From W0P28-013 sp963638355 (GTDB lineage Bacteria; Bacteroidota; Bacteroidia; Bacteroidales; Paludibacteraceae): a DNA stretch of 10,374 nt. Location of the stretch: positions 1 through 10,374 of the forward strand of contig CAVHRT010000063.1 in the NCBI GenBank assembly GCA_963638355.1, in the 5' to 3' direction. The position numbers and the translations under genes are program-made. Shown here piece after piece: positions 1 through 6,433 of this stretch (position 1 is its first letter; every line of letters starts with the position of its first letter). The notes below the pieces were generated by a model, which saw only the letters and a program-made list of their open reading frames with translations, ran no database searches and was not told the origin of the DNA.

Positions 1-2
1 GT

Positions 3-101
3 GTATTACAAGATATAAGTATTCCATTAGCAGAGTCCATGCAAAACTTTCCATTTACCAATAAACATAATCCGTCATTTGAACCAATAAAAAACAACTA
101 A
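3..101 (+). CDS. Possible C-terminal tail of an upstream gene (partial)
   Basis: A reading frame is open from the window edge to a TAA at 99-101, giving 32 residues that begin VLQDISIPLAESMQNF and end with EPIKNN. The other two forward frames close at 16-18 and 62-64. The residue mix looks protein-like, but the stretch is far too short to assign a family. If real, the gene ends 37 bp before the DUF262 gene on the same strand, so the two could be neighbours in a defence or restriction locus; that is inference. A chance open frame is a fair alternative. Confidence 0.3.
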   Translation, partial: VLQDISIPLAESMQNFPFTNKHNPSFEPIKNN

Positions 102-110
102 TTTTATTTG
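78..110 (+). promoter_or_regulatory. Candidate Bacteroidota promoter for the DUF262 gene
   Basis: A TTTG (78-81) lies 21 bp before TTTATTTG (103-110), which differs by one base from the Bacteroidota -7 element TAnnTTTG. This predicts transcription from about 117 and a short leader of some 20 nt before the ATG at 139. It overlaps the stop codon of the possible upstream tail, so the DUF262 gene could be transcribed on its own. It is pattern-based only. Confidence 0.35.
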
Positions 111-138
111 AGCCTAATTTAACAGTTAAATAATAGGT

Positions 139-1962
139 ATGGATAAACAGAAATACAATAATTACCATTTGTCTATTAGCCAAATACTTGGACTGATAGA
201 CGCCAATGAAATAGCAATCCCGGAAATTCAGAGGCCTTTTGTTTGGAGTGGGACTCAAGTACGTGATCTGATGGATTCTCTTTATAAAGGATACCCTACA
301 GGATACATTATCATCTGGAAGAACCCTTCTGTTAAACTCAAAGATGGTACTATGTCTCAGGGCAAAAAAGTTCTTATAGACGGCCAGCAACGCATCACTG
401 CCTTGATGACTGCACTTGCAGGAAAGAATATTGTGTTTAATGACTATAGGACGGGTCGCATAAAGATTGCTTTTGATCCTTGTGCTGCACTGTCAGGAGA
501 TCCTGACGCTAAAATCTTTGCCGTTCAAACTGCGATAATACTCAAGGACAAAAGATGGATTTCAGATATTTCAGAGATATTTAAGCCGGAGTTTTCAAGT
601 TTTAAATTTATAAAACAGTATGTTATTGACAATCTCGGCGTTGAGGAAGATGCCGTCCACGAAGTGATTGAGGGCCTGAAAAACCTTCAGCACTGCAATA
701 TCGGCGTTATCGAGCTGGATGCTTCTCTGGATATCGATATTGTCACGGACATATTCATCCGAATCAATTCCAAAGGAACAGCCCTCAGCCAGGGTGATTT
801 CGTAATGTCCAAGATTGCGGCGGATGAAGTGCACGGCGGAAACACTCTGCGCAAGGTCATTGACTATTTCGCTCATCTGTGTAAAGACGGGACATTCTAT
901 AACAAGATAAAGGAGAAGGACACCGCTTTCGCCGTCTCTCCGTACCTAAGTAAGCTCGAATGGCTCAAGGACGATAAAGAGACTGTCTATGATCCGGAAT
1001 GTGATGACATTCTTCGCGTGGCCTTTATGCACAGGTGCAAGCGAGCAAAGCTTGCCGATCTGGTAGCGCTGCTCTCAGGGCGTGATTTCGTAACTCGAGA
1101 GTTCAAGGAGGAGATTGTTGAGAGCACCTACAATGACCTTAGAACCGGTATAGAGAATGTTATCGATGGATATAACTTCTCTCAATTTATGCTGGCAATC
1201 CGTTCAGCTGGATTTACATCGAAGAGACTGGTCAATTCGGTGATGGCCATAGACTTTGCCTATGCCATTTATCTGCTTCTTCAGGAGTCGAAAGAAGTTT
1301 CTGTGGATGAAATTAAGAGTCTGGTGCAGCGCTGGTATGTGCTGTCAGTACTTACAGCACGGTATAGCGGCTCTCCGGAGTCTTCATTTGCAAAAGACAT
1401 CCGCCGCATCGGAGAGGTGGGCGTAAAGGTGGCGCTGAAGGAAATTGAAGATGCTGTTCTCTCGGACAACTTCTGGAACATACAGCTGGATCAGAACTTG
1501 ACTTATGTGTCATCCATAAATCCGACTTACCAGGTATTCCTTGCGGCGCAGAATTTTTTCAAGAAGGATTCTCTTCTGTCTCACATCCCTGTCGGCGAGC
1601 TTGTGAACCTCGGCGGAGATATCCATCATATCTTTCCTAAGCAGTATCTGGTTGATAATGGATATGATAAGTACTCCTATAATCAGGTGGCCAACTACGC
1701 ATATCTGGATACGCCAATCAATATAAAGATTGGCAAGAAGGCTCCGAAGGAGTATTTTAATGAGGCCATTGAGGAAATTCAGAAACAGGGTGAAACCTCT
1801 TTCAAGGCAATCAAGTCTGAGGCTGAGTTTATAAGCAATCTCGAAGACAACTGCATCCCTGCAGAAATTCTCCAGATGGATCATACTCAATATTCTGACT
1901 TCCTTGTGGCTCGCCGAGCCAAGATGACGGCATTGATAAAGAGGTACTATTATAGCCTATAA
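139..1962 (+). CDS. DUF262 + HNH (DUF1524-like) domain protein, GmrSD/SspE-type
   Basis: A 607-residue protein with the two-part layout of the GmrSD family. The N-terminal DUF262 (ParB/Srx-like fold) carries IPEIQRPFVW at 27-36, the nucleotide-binding/hydrolysis motif DGQQR at 81-85, and RINSKGTALSQGD at 208-220. A helical middle region follows. The C-terminal HNH/His-Me nuclease module shows DIHHIFPKQYL at 494-504, then N515, N519, N528 and APKEYF at 535-540, the usual DUF1524-type arrangement. Characterised relatives are GmrSD (type IV restriction of glucosylated hydroxymethylcytosine DNA) and SspE (restriction linked to phosphorothioate DNA), where NTP hydrolysis by the DGQQR part controls nicking. 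No modification gene is visible here, so its trigger is unknown. The ATG at 139 leaves a normal 26 residues before the first motif. Codon use (more AGA/AGG, ATA and TCT) differs from the kinase and transporter genes, in keeping with accessory DNA. Family is sure; anti-phage role is inferred. Confidence 0.9.
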   Translation: MDKQKYNNYHLSISQILGLIDANEIAIPEIQRPFVWSGTQVRDLMDSLYKGYPTGYIIIWKNPSVKLKDGTMSQGKKVLIDGQQRITALMTALAGKNIVFNDYRTGRIKIAFDPCAALSGDPDAKIFAVQTAIILKDKRWISDISEIFKPEFSSFKFIKQYVIDNLGVEEDAVHEVIEGLKNLQHCNIGVIELDASLDIDIVTDIFIRINSKGTALSQGDFVMSKIAADEVHGGNTLRKVIDYFAHLCKDGTFYNKIKEKDTAFAVSPYLSKLEWLKDDKETVYDPECDDILRVAFMHRCKRAKLADLVALLSGRDFVTREFKEEIVESTYNDLRTGIENVIDGYNFSQFMLAIRSAGFTSKRLVNSVMAIDFAYAIYLLLQESKEVSVDEIKSLVQRWYVLSVLTARYSGSPESSFAKDIRRIGEVGVKVALKEIEDAVLSDNFWNIQLDQNLTYVSSINPTYQVFLAAQNFFKKDSLLSHIPVGELVNLGGDIHHIFPKQYLVDNGYDKYSYNQVANYAYLDTPINIKIGKKAPKEYFNEAIEEIQKQGETSFKAIKSEAEFISNLEDNCIPAEILQMDHTQYSDFLVARRAKMTALIKRYYYSL

Positions 1963-2007
1963 CATGATAAGGCTTACTAGTGATTAAATCATTGAATTAT
2001 TTGCGTT

Positions 2008-2030
2008 GCGCGGGATTTGTAATCCCGCGC
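2008..2030. repeat. REP-like perfect palindrome, GGATTTGTAATCC core
   Basis: Arms GCGCGGGATT (2008-2017) and AATCCCGCGC (2021-2030) are perfectly complementary around a TGT loop, a 10-bp stem. A second, shorter version follows 8 bp later. There is no T-run after the stem on either strand, so it is not a standard intrinsic terminator, though it could protect 3' mRNA ends of the convergent genes. GGATTTGTAATCC-type palindromes recur in Bacteroidota intergenic DNA from memory, which would fit a REP family mobilised by RAYT (Y1) transposases; none is encoded here. Confidence 0.7.
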
Positions 2031-2038
2031 TTGATGTA

Positions 2039-2055
2039 TCGGATTTGTAATCCGA
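2039..2055. repeat. Second REP-like palindrome, same core
   Basis: Arms TCGGATT (2039-2045) and AATCCGA (2049-2055) form a 7-bp stem with the same TGT loop as the palindrome at 2008-2030. The shared core is GGATTTGTAATCC; the outer base pairs differ but stay complementary, as in a family that keeps its structure. Paired REP copies are a common arrangement for such elements. Confidence 0.65.
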
Positions 2056-2060
2056 AACAT

Positions 2061-2101
2061 GGACGCACATTTTTCGAGCGAATAATCATTCGCCCCTACA
2101 A
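2061..2101. repeat. Chimeric REP-like element: GGACGCAC half + GCGAAT palindrome
   Basis: The left arm GGACGCAC (2061-2068) is identical to the left arm of the complete hairpin at 6513. Its right arm is missing; instead comes GCGAAT-AATC-ATTCGC (2078-2093), a 6-bp stem, followed by CCCTACAA (2094-2101), the same tail that follows the GGACGCA hairpin at 8408. It looks like a recombinant or a nested insertion of two related palindrome families sharing a CCCTACAA end. Confidence 0.55.
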
Positions 2102-2109
2102 TGCAATTA

Positions 2110-2139
2110 CTCCTAATTACTCACTCCTAATTCCTCACT
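2110..2139. repeat. 14-bp direct repeat, two copies
   Basis: CTCCTAATTACTCA (2110-2123) is followed at once by CTCCTAATTCCTCA (2124-2137), with one mismatch and the start of a third unit (CT). The 14-bp period is twice seven, like the heptamer arrays elsewhere in the window. No coding or protein-binding role can be read from it. Confidence 0.7.
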
Positions 2140-2143
2140 TTTT

Positions 2144-2167
2144 GGACGTGCCATGCCGCGTCCCTAC
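2144..2167. repeat. Degenerate GGACG...CGTCC hairpin with CCTAC tail
   Basis: Arms GGACGTG (2144-2150) and CGCGTCC (2157-2163) pair with one G-T wobble around a 6-nt loop, and CTAC follows. It is a diverged member of the family seen in better condition at 6513 and 8408. The decay suggests an older copy. Confidence 0.5.
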
Positions 2168-2224
2168 TGTCGTTGTTGGTGCGCAGTGCAGTGTGGTTTG
2201 GCAATCTGCTGTGGAGGCCGAACA

Positions 2225-2248
2225 TTGAATTATTGAATTATTGATTTA
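2225..2248. repeat. Octamer micro-array TTGAATTA x3
   Basis: Three contiguous 8-bp units: TTGAATTA, TTGAATTA, TTGATTTA. It is one of several period-8 A/T-rich arrays in this window, each with its own unit sequence. Confidence 0.75.
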
Positions 2249-2264
2249 TTTGTCGATTTTCTAA

Positions 2265-2320
2265 CCCCCTCCGCTACGCTCGTCCCCCTATCTTTCCGCG
2301 TTGCTCCAAGCAGGGGGGGC
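2265..2320. repeat. C-rich/G-rich block, possible dispersed element
   Basis: Two CCCCCT runs (2265-2270 and 2284-2289) flank CCGCTACGCTCGT. The second run can pair with AGGGGG at 2312-2317 (6-bp stem, 22-nt loop). The composition is unlike the A/T-rich sequence on both sides. Similar CCCCCTCCGCT...CGCTCGTCCCCCT blocks occur between genes in Bacteroidota genomes from memory; I cannot verify copies from this window, where it appears once. Confidence 0.35.
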
Positions 2321-2380
2321 AGAATCGCATGACGGTTGGTTCGGTGGGTTTAGTTTGTTGGTCGTCAAAAGAAGAGAACG

Positions 2381-2409
2381 AAAAAAGCGAACTCCTAAGA
2401 ATTCGCTTT
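2381..2409 (-). terminator. Candidate intrinsic terminator of the nucleoside kinase gene
   Basis: On the minus strand, AAAGCGAA (2409-2402) and TTCGCTTT (2391-2384) form an 8-bp stem with a 10-nt loop. The T-run continues into 2381 (six T residues from 2386 to 2381, three of them in the stem). It lies about 120 bp beyond the kinase stop codon, which is rather far. The stem is moderate in strength, but the T-run is on the correct strand. Confidence 0.45.
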
Positions 2410-2410
2410 C

Positions 2411-2426
2411 ATTCGATAATTCGATA
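2411..2426. repeat. Octamer repeat ATTCGATA x2
   Basis: Two perfect adjacent copies of ATTCGATA, with a third broken unit (ATTGCTTA) after them. It starts one base after the right arm of the candidate terminator. Same period as the neighbouring arrays, different unit. Confidence 0.6.
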
Positions 2427-2442
2427 ATTGCTTACGCATTTT

Positions 2443-2493
2443 TCCTCCGCTCGGCATAGCACAAACGAGTTTGGCTCTGCTCTCACTTATCGG
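2443..2493. repeat. GC-richer intergenic block, possible dispersed repeat
   Basis: Read on the minus strand this block gives an open stretch containing SESRAKLV and MPSGGK. A similar run is familiar to me from intergenic repeats in Prevotella and Bacteroides genomes, so I list it as a possible dispersed element. It occurs once here, has no start codon or gene-like context, and the match rests on memory. A genome self-comparison would settle it. Confidence 0.25.
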
Positions 2494-2500
2494 AAAAATT

Positions 2501-2532
2501 CAATGATTCAATGATTCAATGATTCGATGATT
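2501..2532. repeat. Octamer micro-array CAATGATT x4, overlapping the kinase stop
   Basis: Three perfect CAATGATT units (2501-2524) and one with a single change, CGATGATT (2525-2532). The last unit overlaps the stop codon of the minus-strand kinase (2533-2531). A whole-unit gain or loss 3' of the stop would not alter the protein. Confidence 0.8.
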
Positions 2533-4246
2533 AATATCTAAAGCTACTGCCACCAACGAACTCGCGCAGGAGTGAGGTTGGCGGTATTTCGCGGTCGTGA
2601 ATGGTGACGAAATACTGCAAAAATTTGAGCAGGCGGTGCGCTTCGGTGTACTCTTCGCACGACTTTGGCACCTCGGCCAAGATTGGTTCGGCATGGCGTT
2701 TGAGCACAGCTAATTCGAACACAAGTGCCGAGTTGAACATGACATCGGCTTGCTCTTCGAACGGGAAGATCCAGCGCTCTTCGCCACGGCGCACACTTGG
2801 AGCGCGGGCAATGGTTTCGCGTGCCGAATAGTTGCGGAAGCGATAGTCGCGCACAATGCGGCGCAGCAGTCGCGTGTCGGTGGTCGGAATCCAGTTGTGG
2901 TCGTCGAGCGAGATGGTGGTGAGCGTCGAGACATACACTTTGAAAATGGCTTCGCGCGGAATGGAGGCGGTGAGGCACGGATTTAGTGCGTGAATGCCCT
3001 CGAGCAGCAGCACATTTTCGGGCTGCAAGCGCATTTTTTCACCACGGTAGTAGCGTTTGCCGTCTTCGAAATTGAAGAAGGGCAGCTCTATCTCTTCGCC
3101 ATTGAGCAGTTTGCTCAGATGCTCATTCAGTAGTTTCAGATCCAAGGCGTTGATGTCCTCAAAATCCCAATCGCCATTCTCGTCGCGCGGCGTATCTTCG
3201 CGGTTCACAAAATAGTTGTCGAGCGACAGCACCAGCGGTTTTATGCCCGATACCATCAGTTGCACCGACAGACGCTTGCTCAGCGTGGTTTTGCCCGACG
3301 ACGATGGACCAGCAATCAGCACAAAACGCGCGTGGCGTTCGTGAATCATGTCGGCTATTTGCACAATTTTGCGTTCGTGCAGCGCCTCGGCCACTTTTAT
3401 CATGTTGTAGATGTTTTGCGACTGCGCATGACGGTTGAAATCGCCCACTGTGGCAATGCCCATCAGGCGGTTCCAGCGCACAAATTCGTTGAACACCTCG
3501 AACATTTTCGACTGATCTTCGTACTCGGCCAAGCGGTCGGGGTGGCGACGATCGGGAACGCGCAGCAGAATGCCGTTGTCGTAGCTCTCGAGGTCGAACA
3601 GGCGAATGTAGCCCGTCGATGGCACAAGCACACCATTATAATAGTCGATGAAATCGCCAATATGCACAAACCGCGCATAAGGCACGCCAAGCGTCTCGAG
3701 CAGAATCACCTTGTCCATCTGACCGCGTTGGCGGAACAGTTCGATGACCGTAGGCGTCTGTTTTTCTTCCGAAACGATGGGCAGATCCTCCTCGACAATC
3801 TCTTGCATGCGTTTTTTGAGTCGTGCAATGGTTTCGTTGCTCACTTTGTTGTCGCGCCCATTGATGCAGCAGTAGTAGCCGCGGCATATTGGGTGTTCGA
3901 TGCAGAGTGTGGCGGTCGGGTCGATGTCGTTGAGCGCCTTGGCCATGATGCAACTGAGCGAGCGCATATACACGCGGTAGCCCGATGGCGTGCTGGCGTC
4001 GATAAACTCGATGTCTTTTGGCTTGTAGACTACAAAATTGAGGTCTTCGGCCTTGTAGTTTACCCGCGCTGCCATCACGGGATAGTCGAGGTGAATTTTC
4101 AGATCGTTGTACACTTCGAGCACCGAAGTGCCGCAACGATAGGTGTGAAATTGGTGGTCGTTTTTGCAAAAAATCTGAACGCTATGTTCCATTTTGGTTG
4201 CTATTTGTTCGAGAAAACGATTTTGGCGCAACATTGTATCACTCAT
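2531..4246 (-). CDS. Nucleoside (uridine) kinase with N-terminal TGS/ThrRS-like region
   Basis: A cytoplasmic P-loop kinase of the uridine kinase/phosphoribulokinase family, fused to an N-terminal region like the TGS and second additional domains of threonyl-tRNA synthetase; this fusion is common in Bacteroidales and annotated as uridine or nucleoside kinase. It probably phosphorylates a nucleoside in salvage, but the substrate is not readable. With 571 residues from the ATG at 4246, the TGS-like part is about 22-85, the ThrRS-like part about 93-165 (IEHPICRGYYC near 116-126), and the kinase about 305-500: Walker A GPSSSGKT at 313-320, SLDNYF at 341-346, DWDFEDINALD at 359-369, LLEGIHALN at 414-422, and the arginine-rich RLLRRIVRD at 459-467. 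The frame extends upstream to a TTG at 4294 (five glutamines), but a -7-like box overlaps that codon. ATG 4192 (MEHSVQIFCKN) matches where family members usually begin, so the true start is 4246 or 4192. Divergent from the Na/Pi gene, convergent with the DUF262 gene. Confidence 0.88.
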   Translation of the reverse strand: MSDTMLRQNRFLEQIATKMEHSVQIFCKNDHQFHTYRCGTSVLEVYNDLKIHLDYPVMAARVNYKAEDLNFVVYKPKDIEFIDASTPSGYRVYMRSLSCIMAKALNDIDPTATLCIEHPICRGYYCCINGRDNKVSNETIARLKKRMQEIVEEDLPIVSEEKQTPTVIELFRQRGQMDKVILLETLGVPYARFVHIGDFIDYYNGVLVPSTGYIRLFDLESYDNGILLRVPDRRHPDRLAEYEDQSKMFEVFNEFVRWNRLMGIATVGDFNRHAQSQNIYNMIKVAEALHERKIVQIADMIHERHARFVLIAGPSSSGKTTLSKRLSVQLMVSGIKPLVLSLDNYFVNREDTPRDENGDWDFEDINALDLKLLNEHLSKLLNGEEIELPFFNFEDGKRYYRGEKMRLQPENVLLLEGIHALNPCLTASIPREAIFKVYVSTLTTISLDDHNWIPTTDTRLLRRIVRDYRFRNYSARETIARAPSVRRGEERWIFPFEEQADVMFNSALVFELAVLKRHAEPILAEVPKSCEEYTEAHRLLKFLQYFVTIHDREIPPTSLLREFVGGSSFRY

Positions 4247-4291
4247 TTTCAGCGAGTTGCGCGCCGATGTGGTGTTTTGTTGTTGCTGTTG

Positions 4292-4299
4292 CAAAAATA
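4292..4299 (-). promoter_or_regulatory. Candidate -7 element for the kinase gene
   Basis: On the minus strand the sequence reads TATTTTTG, a full match to TAnnTTTG. No clear TTTG stands 19-21 bp upstream, so the -33 part is weak. Transcription would begin near 4284, which excludes the TTG at 4294 and favours an ATG at 4246 or 4192. Confidence 0.35.
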
Positions 4300-4344
4300 G
4301 GTATTTTTCGCCAAAAATCTATCGCCTGCCTCAAATATTTTAAG

Positions 4345-4353
4345 TAAATTTGC
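4345..4353 (+). promoter_or_regulatory. Candidate -7 element for the Na/Pi cotransporter
   Basis: TAAATTTGC matches TAnnTTTG fully. No good TTTG lies 19-21 bp before it. Use of this box would give a leader of roughly 245 nt that includes a REP-like hairpin and two micro-repeat arrays. Confidence 0.3.
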
Positions 4354-4369
4354 AGCGGAAAAAATGCTC

Positions 4370-4416
4370 GATTTCAGATTGGGGCGGTGAGCCTGTCGAA
4401 CCGCAGATTTCAAATT
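4370..4416. repeat. REP-like hairpin (GGTGAGCCTGTCGAACC) with flanking direct repeats
   Basis: GCGGT (4384-4388) and ACCGC (4400-4404) are complementary arms around GAGCCTGTCGA. The sequence resembles the widespread bacterial REP type that reads GGTTCGACAGGCTCACC on the other strand. It is flanked by near-identical 11-mers, GATTTCAGATT (4370-4380) and GATTTCAAATT (4406-4416). These could mark an insertion, or could be another instance of the local A/T-rich micro-repeats. Confidence 0.5.
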
Positions 4417-4461
4417 AGCGGTATACACAATCAAATGCGGTATTCGTAGTTACCAGTAATT

Positions 4462-4485
4462 TTCAAATCTTCAAATTTTCAAATG
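4462..4485. repeat. Octamer micro-array TTCAAATN x3
   Basis: TTCAAAT is repeated at 4462, 4470 and 4478 with an exact 8-bp period; the eighth base varies (C, T, G). It sits in the leader of the Na/Pi cotransporter gene. Confidence 0.7.
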
Positions 4486-4553
4486 AAAAATAGAAATCGC
4501 GCGAAGCGCAACCAGAAATTAGAAACTTTTCCTCGTGGACTCTGACTAACGCG

Positions 4554-4600
4554 TTCAACTCTTCAACTTTCAACTTATCAACATTTCAACTCATCAACTA
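4554..4600. repeat. TCAACT micro-array in the cotransporter leader
   Basis: Six TCAAC cores follow one another at steps of 7 to 9 bp and end 6 bp before the ATG at 4607. The G-poor, A/T-rich composition should keep the ribosome entry region unstructured, which suits Bacteroidota initiation without a Shine-Dalgarno. The tpiA leader has a related array with a stricter 8-bp period. Confidence 0.7.
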
Positions 4601-4606
4601 TAACTT

Positions 4607-6433
4607 ATGGAATTCGGAATTCTTGAAATTCTAACCATCATCGGGTCGGTAGGGCTTTTTCTCTACGGCATGAAGATGATGAGCGAAGGCTTGCAAAAGG
4701 CTGCTGGCGACAAACTTCGCAACATCTTGACTATGATGACCAACAACCGCTTTGTTGGCGCGCTCATGGGCATCATCATCACAGCGCTGGTGCAGAGCTC
4801 GTCGGCCACCACGGTGATGATAGTCAGTTTCGTAAACGCTGGTCTGCTATCGCTAGGGCAGAGCATGGCGGTGATAATGGGCGCGAATGTGGGCACAACG
4901 CTCACGGCGTGGATTATCTCGCTATTTGGTTTCAAAATGGACATTGCGACATTTGCAATTCCGCTCGTCGGATTTGGAGTGCCGCTTCTTTTTTGCAAGA
5001 AAAACAGCCTGAAAAGTTGGGGCGAGTTCCTCATCGGTTTTGCGCTGCTGTTCTTGGGTCTCGATTTTCTGAATAAATCGGTGCCGGACCTTCAGGCGCA
5101 CCCCGAAGTGTTTGCCGTGCTGCAAAACTACACCGACATGGGCTACCTTTCGGTGCTGCTGTTTGCGTTCATCGGCATGTTGCTGACAATGGTGGTGCAA
5201 GCATCGAGTGCTACCTTTGCCATCGCGCTCATCATGTGTAGCAAAGGCTGGATTTCGTTCGATATTGCGGCGGCGCTGGTGCTTGGCGGCAACATTGGAA
5301 CTTGTGTCACACCAGTTTTGGCATCAATCTCGGGAAATATCTGGGCAAAACGCGCTGCCGCAGGACATCTGCTGTTCAATGTGCTTGGCTCCATTTGGGC
5401 ATTGGCGCTCTATTATCCTTTCATGAAGTTGATTGGTGTGATATCGGTAGCCTGCGCTGGCGATCCCAATGCGCTGCAAGCCTTTGCCGAGAGCCACGAT
5501 CCTGCGCTGATAAATCAACTGAACAACGGCACGCTCGATCTTAGCGATCCCCAAAATGCTGCATTAGCCAAACAATTCGCCGACATGCAGTATTGGGTTT
5601 CGTTCGGTTTGTCGATGTTCCACACTGTGTTCAATGTCATCAACATCTGCATAATGATCTGGTTTACAAAACTTTATGTAGTGATAGTGACAAAACTGCT
5701 GCCTAGCAAACCAAATCAGGAGGACGAGGACGAATCGCATCTTACATTCATCTCGTCGGGTATGCTCTCCACGGCCGAACTTTCTATTCTGCAAGCTCAC
5801 AAAGAGATTGTGGTTTACAGTCAGCGCACGCAGCGCATGCTCGGACTTGTGCGCAAACTCTACCACGAGACCAACGAGGCGGAATTTGTAAAACAGTTCT
5901 CGCGTATTCAGAAATATGAAAACATCAGCGACCGCATGGAGGTGGAAATCGCTACTTACCTGACCAAAGTGTCGGACGGCCGCTTGAGTGACGAGTCGAA
6001 ACACCAAGTGCAAGTGAGTCTGCGCGTAATCAGCGAGATAGAGAGCGTGGCCGACAGCTGCTACAATCTGTCGCGCACCATTCAGCGCCGCAACGATGGG
6101 CATATCAACTTCACCGAAGAGCTGAATGGCAATGTGGAATTGATGCTGAATCTGCTCGAAAGTGCCACGGCGCAAATGATTGTGGCGTTGGAGTCGAATC
6201 CGTTGCAGATAGCCGATGTTAATCGCACGCAAAATCTTGAAAATGAGATAAATAACTATCGTAACCAACTGAAGACGCAGAACATCTTAGATGTGAACGA
6301 CGGCAAATATCCGTACGAAACCAGCGTTGTCTACATGGACATGATAGTGGAATGCGAAAAGATGGGCGATTACATTGTGAATGTGGTCGAAGCTTTGGCC
6401 GACGCCAAACTCTACGCTATTGCGCAGAAATGA
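4607..6433 (+). CDS. Na/Pi cotransporter family protein with PhoU-like C-terminal domain
   Basis: A 608-residue inner-membrane protein of the NptA/SLC34-like family, expected to bring phosphate into the cell with sodium. The membrane part (about 1-365) has the two inverted repeats of the family: QSSSATT at 63-69 with MGANVGTT at 91-98, and QASSAT at 198-203 with GGNIGTCVTP at 227-236. Hydrophobic segments are clear around 9-22, 50-61, 68-82, 99-107, 115-129, 141-153, 179-195, 220-229, 252-269 and 333-363. Residues about 280-328 form a polar insertion between the last membrane segments. The C-terminal part (about 388-600) is a helical PhoU-like domain, usual in the bacterial proteins and thought to be regulatory. 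Length and start are normal; the stop TGA overlaps a GAGTAAA array. It is probably transcribed alone, since 190 bp separate it from the next gene. The exact ion and anion cannot be told from sequence. Confidence 0.92.
   Translation: MEFGILEILTIIGSVGLFLYGMKMMSEGLQKAAGDKLRNILTMMTNNRFVGALMGIIITALVQSSSATTVMIVSFVNAGLLSLGQSMAVIMGANVGTTLTAWIISLFGFKMDIATFAIPLVGFGVPLLFCKKNSLKSWGEFLIGFALLFLGLDFLNKSVPDLQAHPEVFAVLQNYTDMGYLSVLLFAFIGMLLTMVVQASSATFAIALIMCSKGWISFDIAAALVLGGNIGTCVTPVLASISGNIWAKRAAAGHLLFNVLGSIWALALYYPFMKLIGVISVACAGDPNALQAFAESHDPALINQLNNGTLDLSDPQNAALAKQFADMQYWVSFGLSMFHTVFNVINICIMIWFTKLYVVIVTKLLPSKPNQEDEDESHLTFISSGMLSTAELSILQAHKEIVVYSQRTQRMLGLVRKLYHETNEAEFVKQFSRIQKYENISDRMEVEIATYLTKVSDGRLSDESKHQVQVSLRVISEIESVADSCYNLSRTIQRRNDGHINFTEELNGNVELMLNLLESATAQMIVALESNPLQIADVNRTQNLENEINNYRNQLKTQNILDVNDGKYPYETSVVYMDMIVECEKMGDYIVNVVEALADAKLYAIAQK

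Larger units (their letters stand above)
1963..2530. other. Gene-free gap between convergent genes, rich in repeats
   Basis: This 568-bp stretch separates the 3' ends of the DUF262 gene (+) and the nucleoside kinase (-). I see no believable coding sequence. An 82-codon open frame starting at 1980 runs straight through palindromes and repeats and matches nothing I know. Contents in order: two GGATTTGTAATCC-type palindromes, a half GGACGCA element joined to a GCGAAT palindrome, a 14-bp direct repeat, a degenerate GGACG hairpin, an octamer array, a C-rich block, a minus-strand terminator, a second octamer array, a GC-richer block, and a third octamer array running into the kinase stop codon. Confidence 0.75.
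4247..4606. other. Divergent intergenic region, kinase (-) / Na-Pi cotransporter (+)
   Basis: No protein gene is supported here. A minus-strand frame of 61 codons across 4249-4434 reads through a REP-like element and is spurious. The stretch holds -7-like boxes on both strands (4292-4299 minus, 4345-4353 plus), a REP-like hairpin at 4384-4404, a TTCAAAT octamer array at 4462-4485, a 15-bp sequence (ACCAGAAATTAGAAA, 4511-4525) repeated exactly at 8433-8447 before tpiA, and a TCAACT array just before the cotransporter start. If the plus promoter is used, the cotransporter leader is about 245 nt. Confidence 0.6.

Noticed and set aside
1980..2228. Possible small gene of 82 codons
   Set aside because: It reads through two palindromes, the chimeric REP-like element and the 14-bp repeat; the residues reflect repeats, not a protein family.
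2225..2532. CRISPR array or plasmid-type iterons
   Set aside because: Units are only 8 bp, adjacent without spacers, and change sequence from array to array; no cas or replication gene is nearby.
3260..4300. Long open frame of 346 codons on the plus strand opposite the nucleoside kinase
   Set aside because: It is rich in His, Val and Ala in the way antisense frames of CGC/GCC-rich genes are, has no recognisable motif, and lies wholly over a gene with intact kinase motifs.
4364..4390. Leader peptide (ATG plus seven codons) before the cotransporter
   Set aside because: Very short, partly inside a REP-like element, and with no run of codons or alternative hairpins that would suggest attenuation.
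4249..4434. Possible small minus-strand gene
   Set aside because: It contains VRQAHRP, the translation of a REP-like sequence, and covers the divergent promoter region.
5564..6268. Open frame of 234 codons on the minus strand opposite the PhoU-like part of the cotransporter
   Set aside because: Shadow of the real gene; no motifs, and the plus strand is clearly coding.
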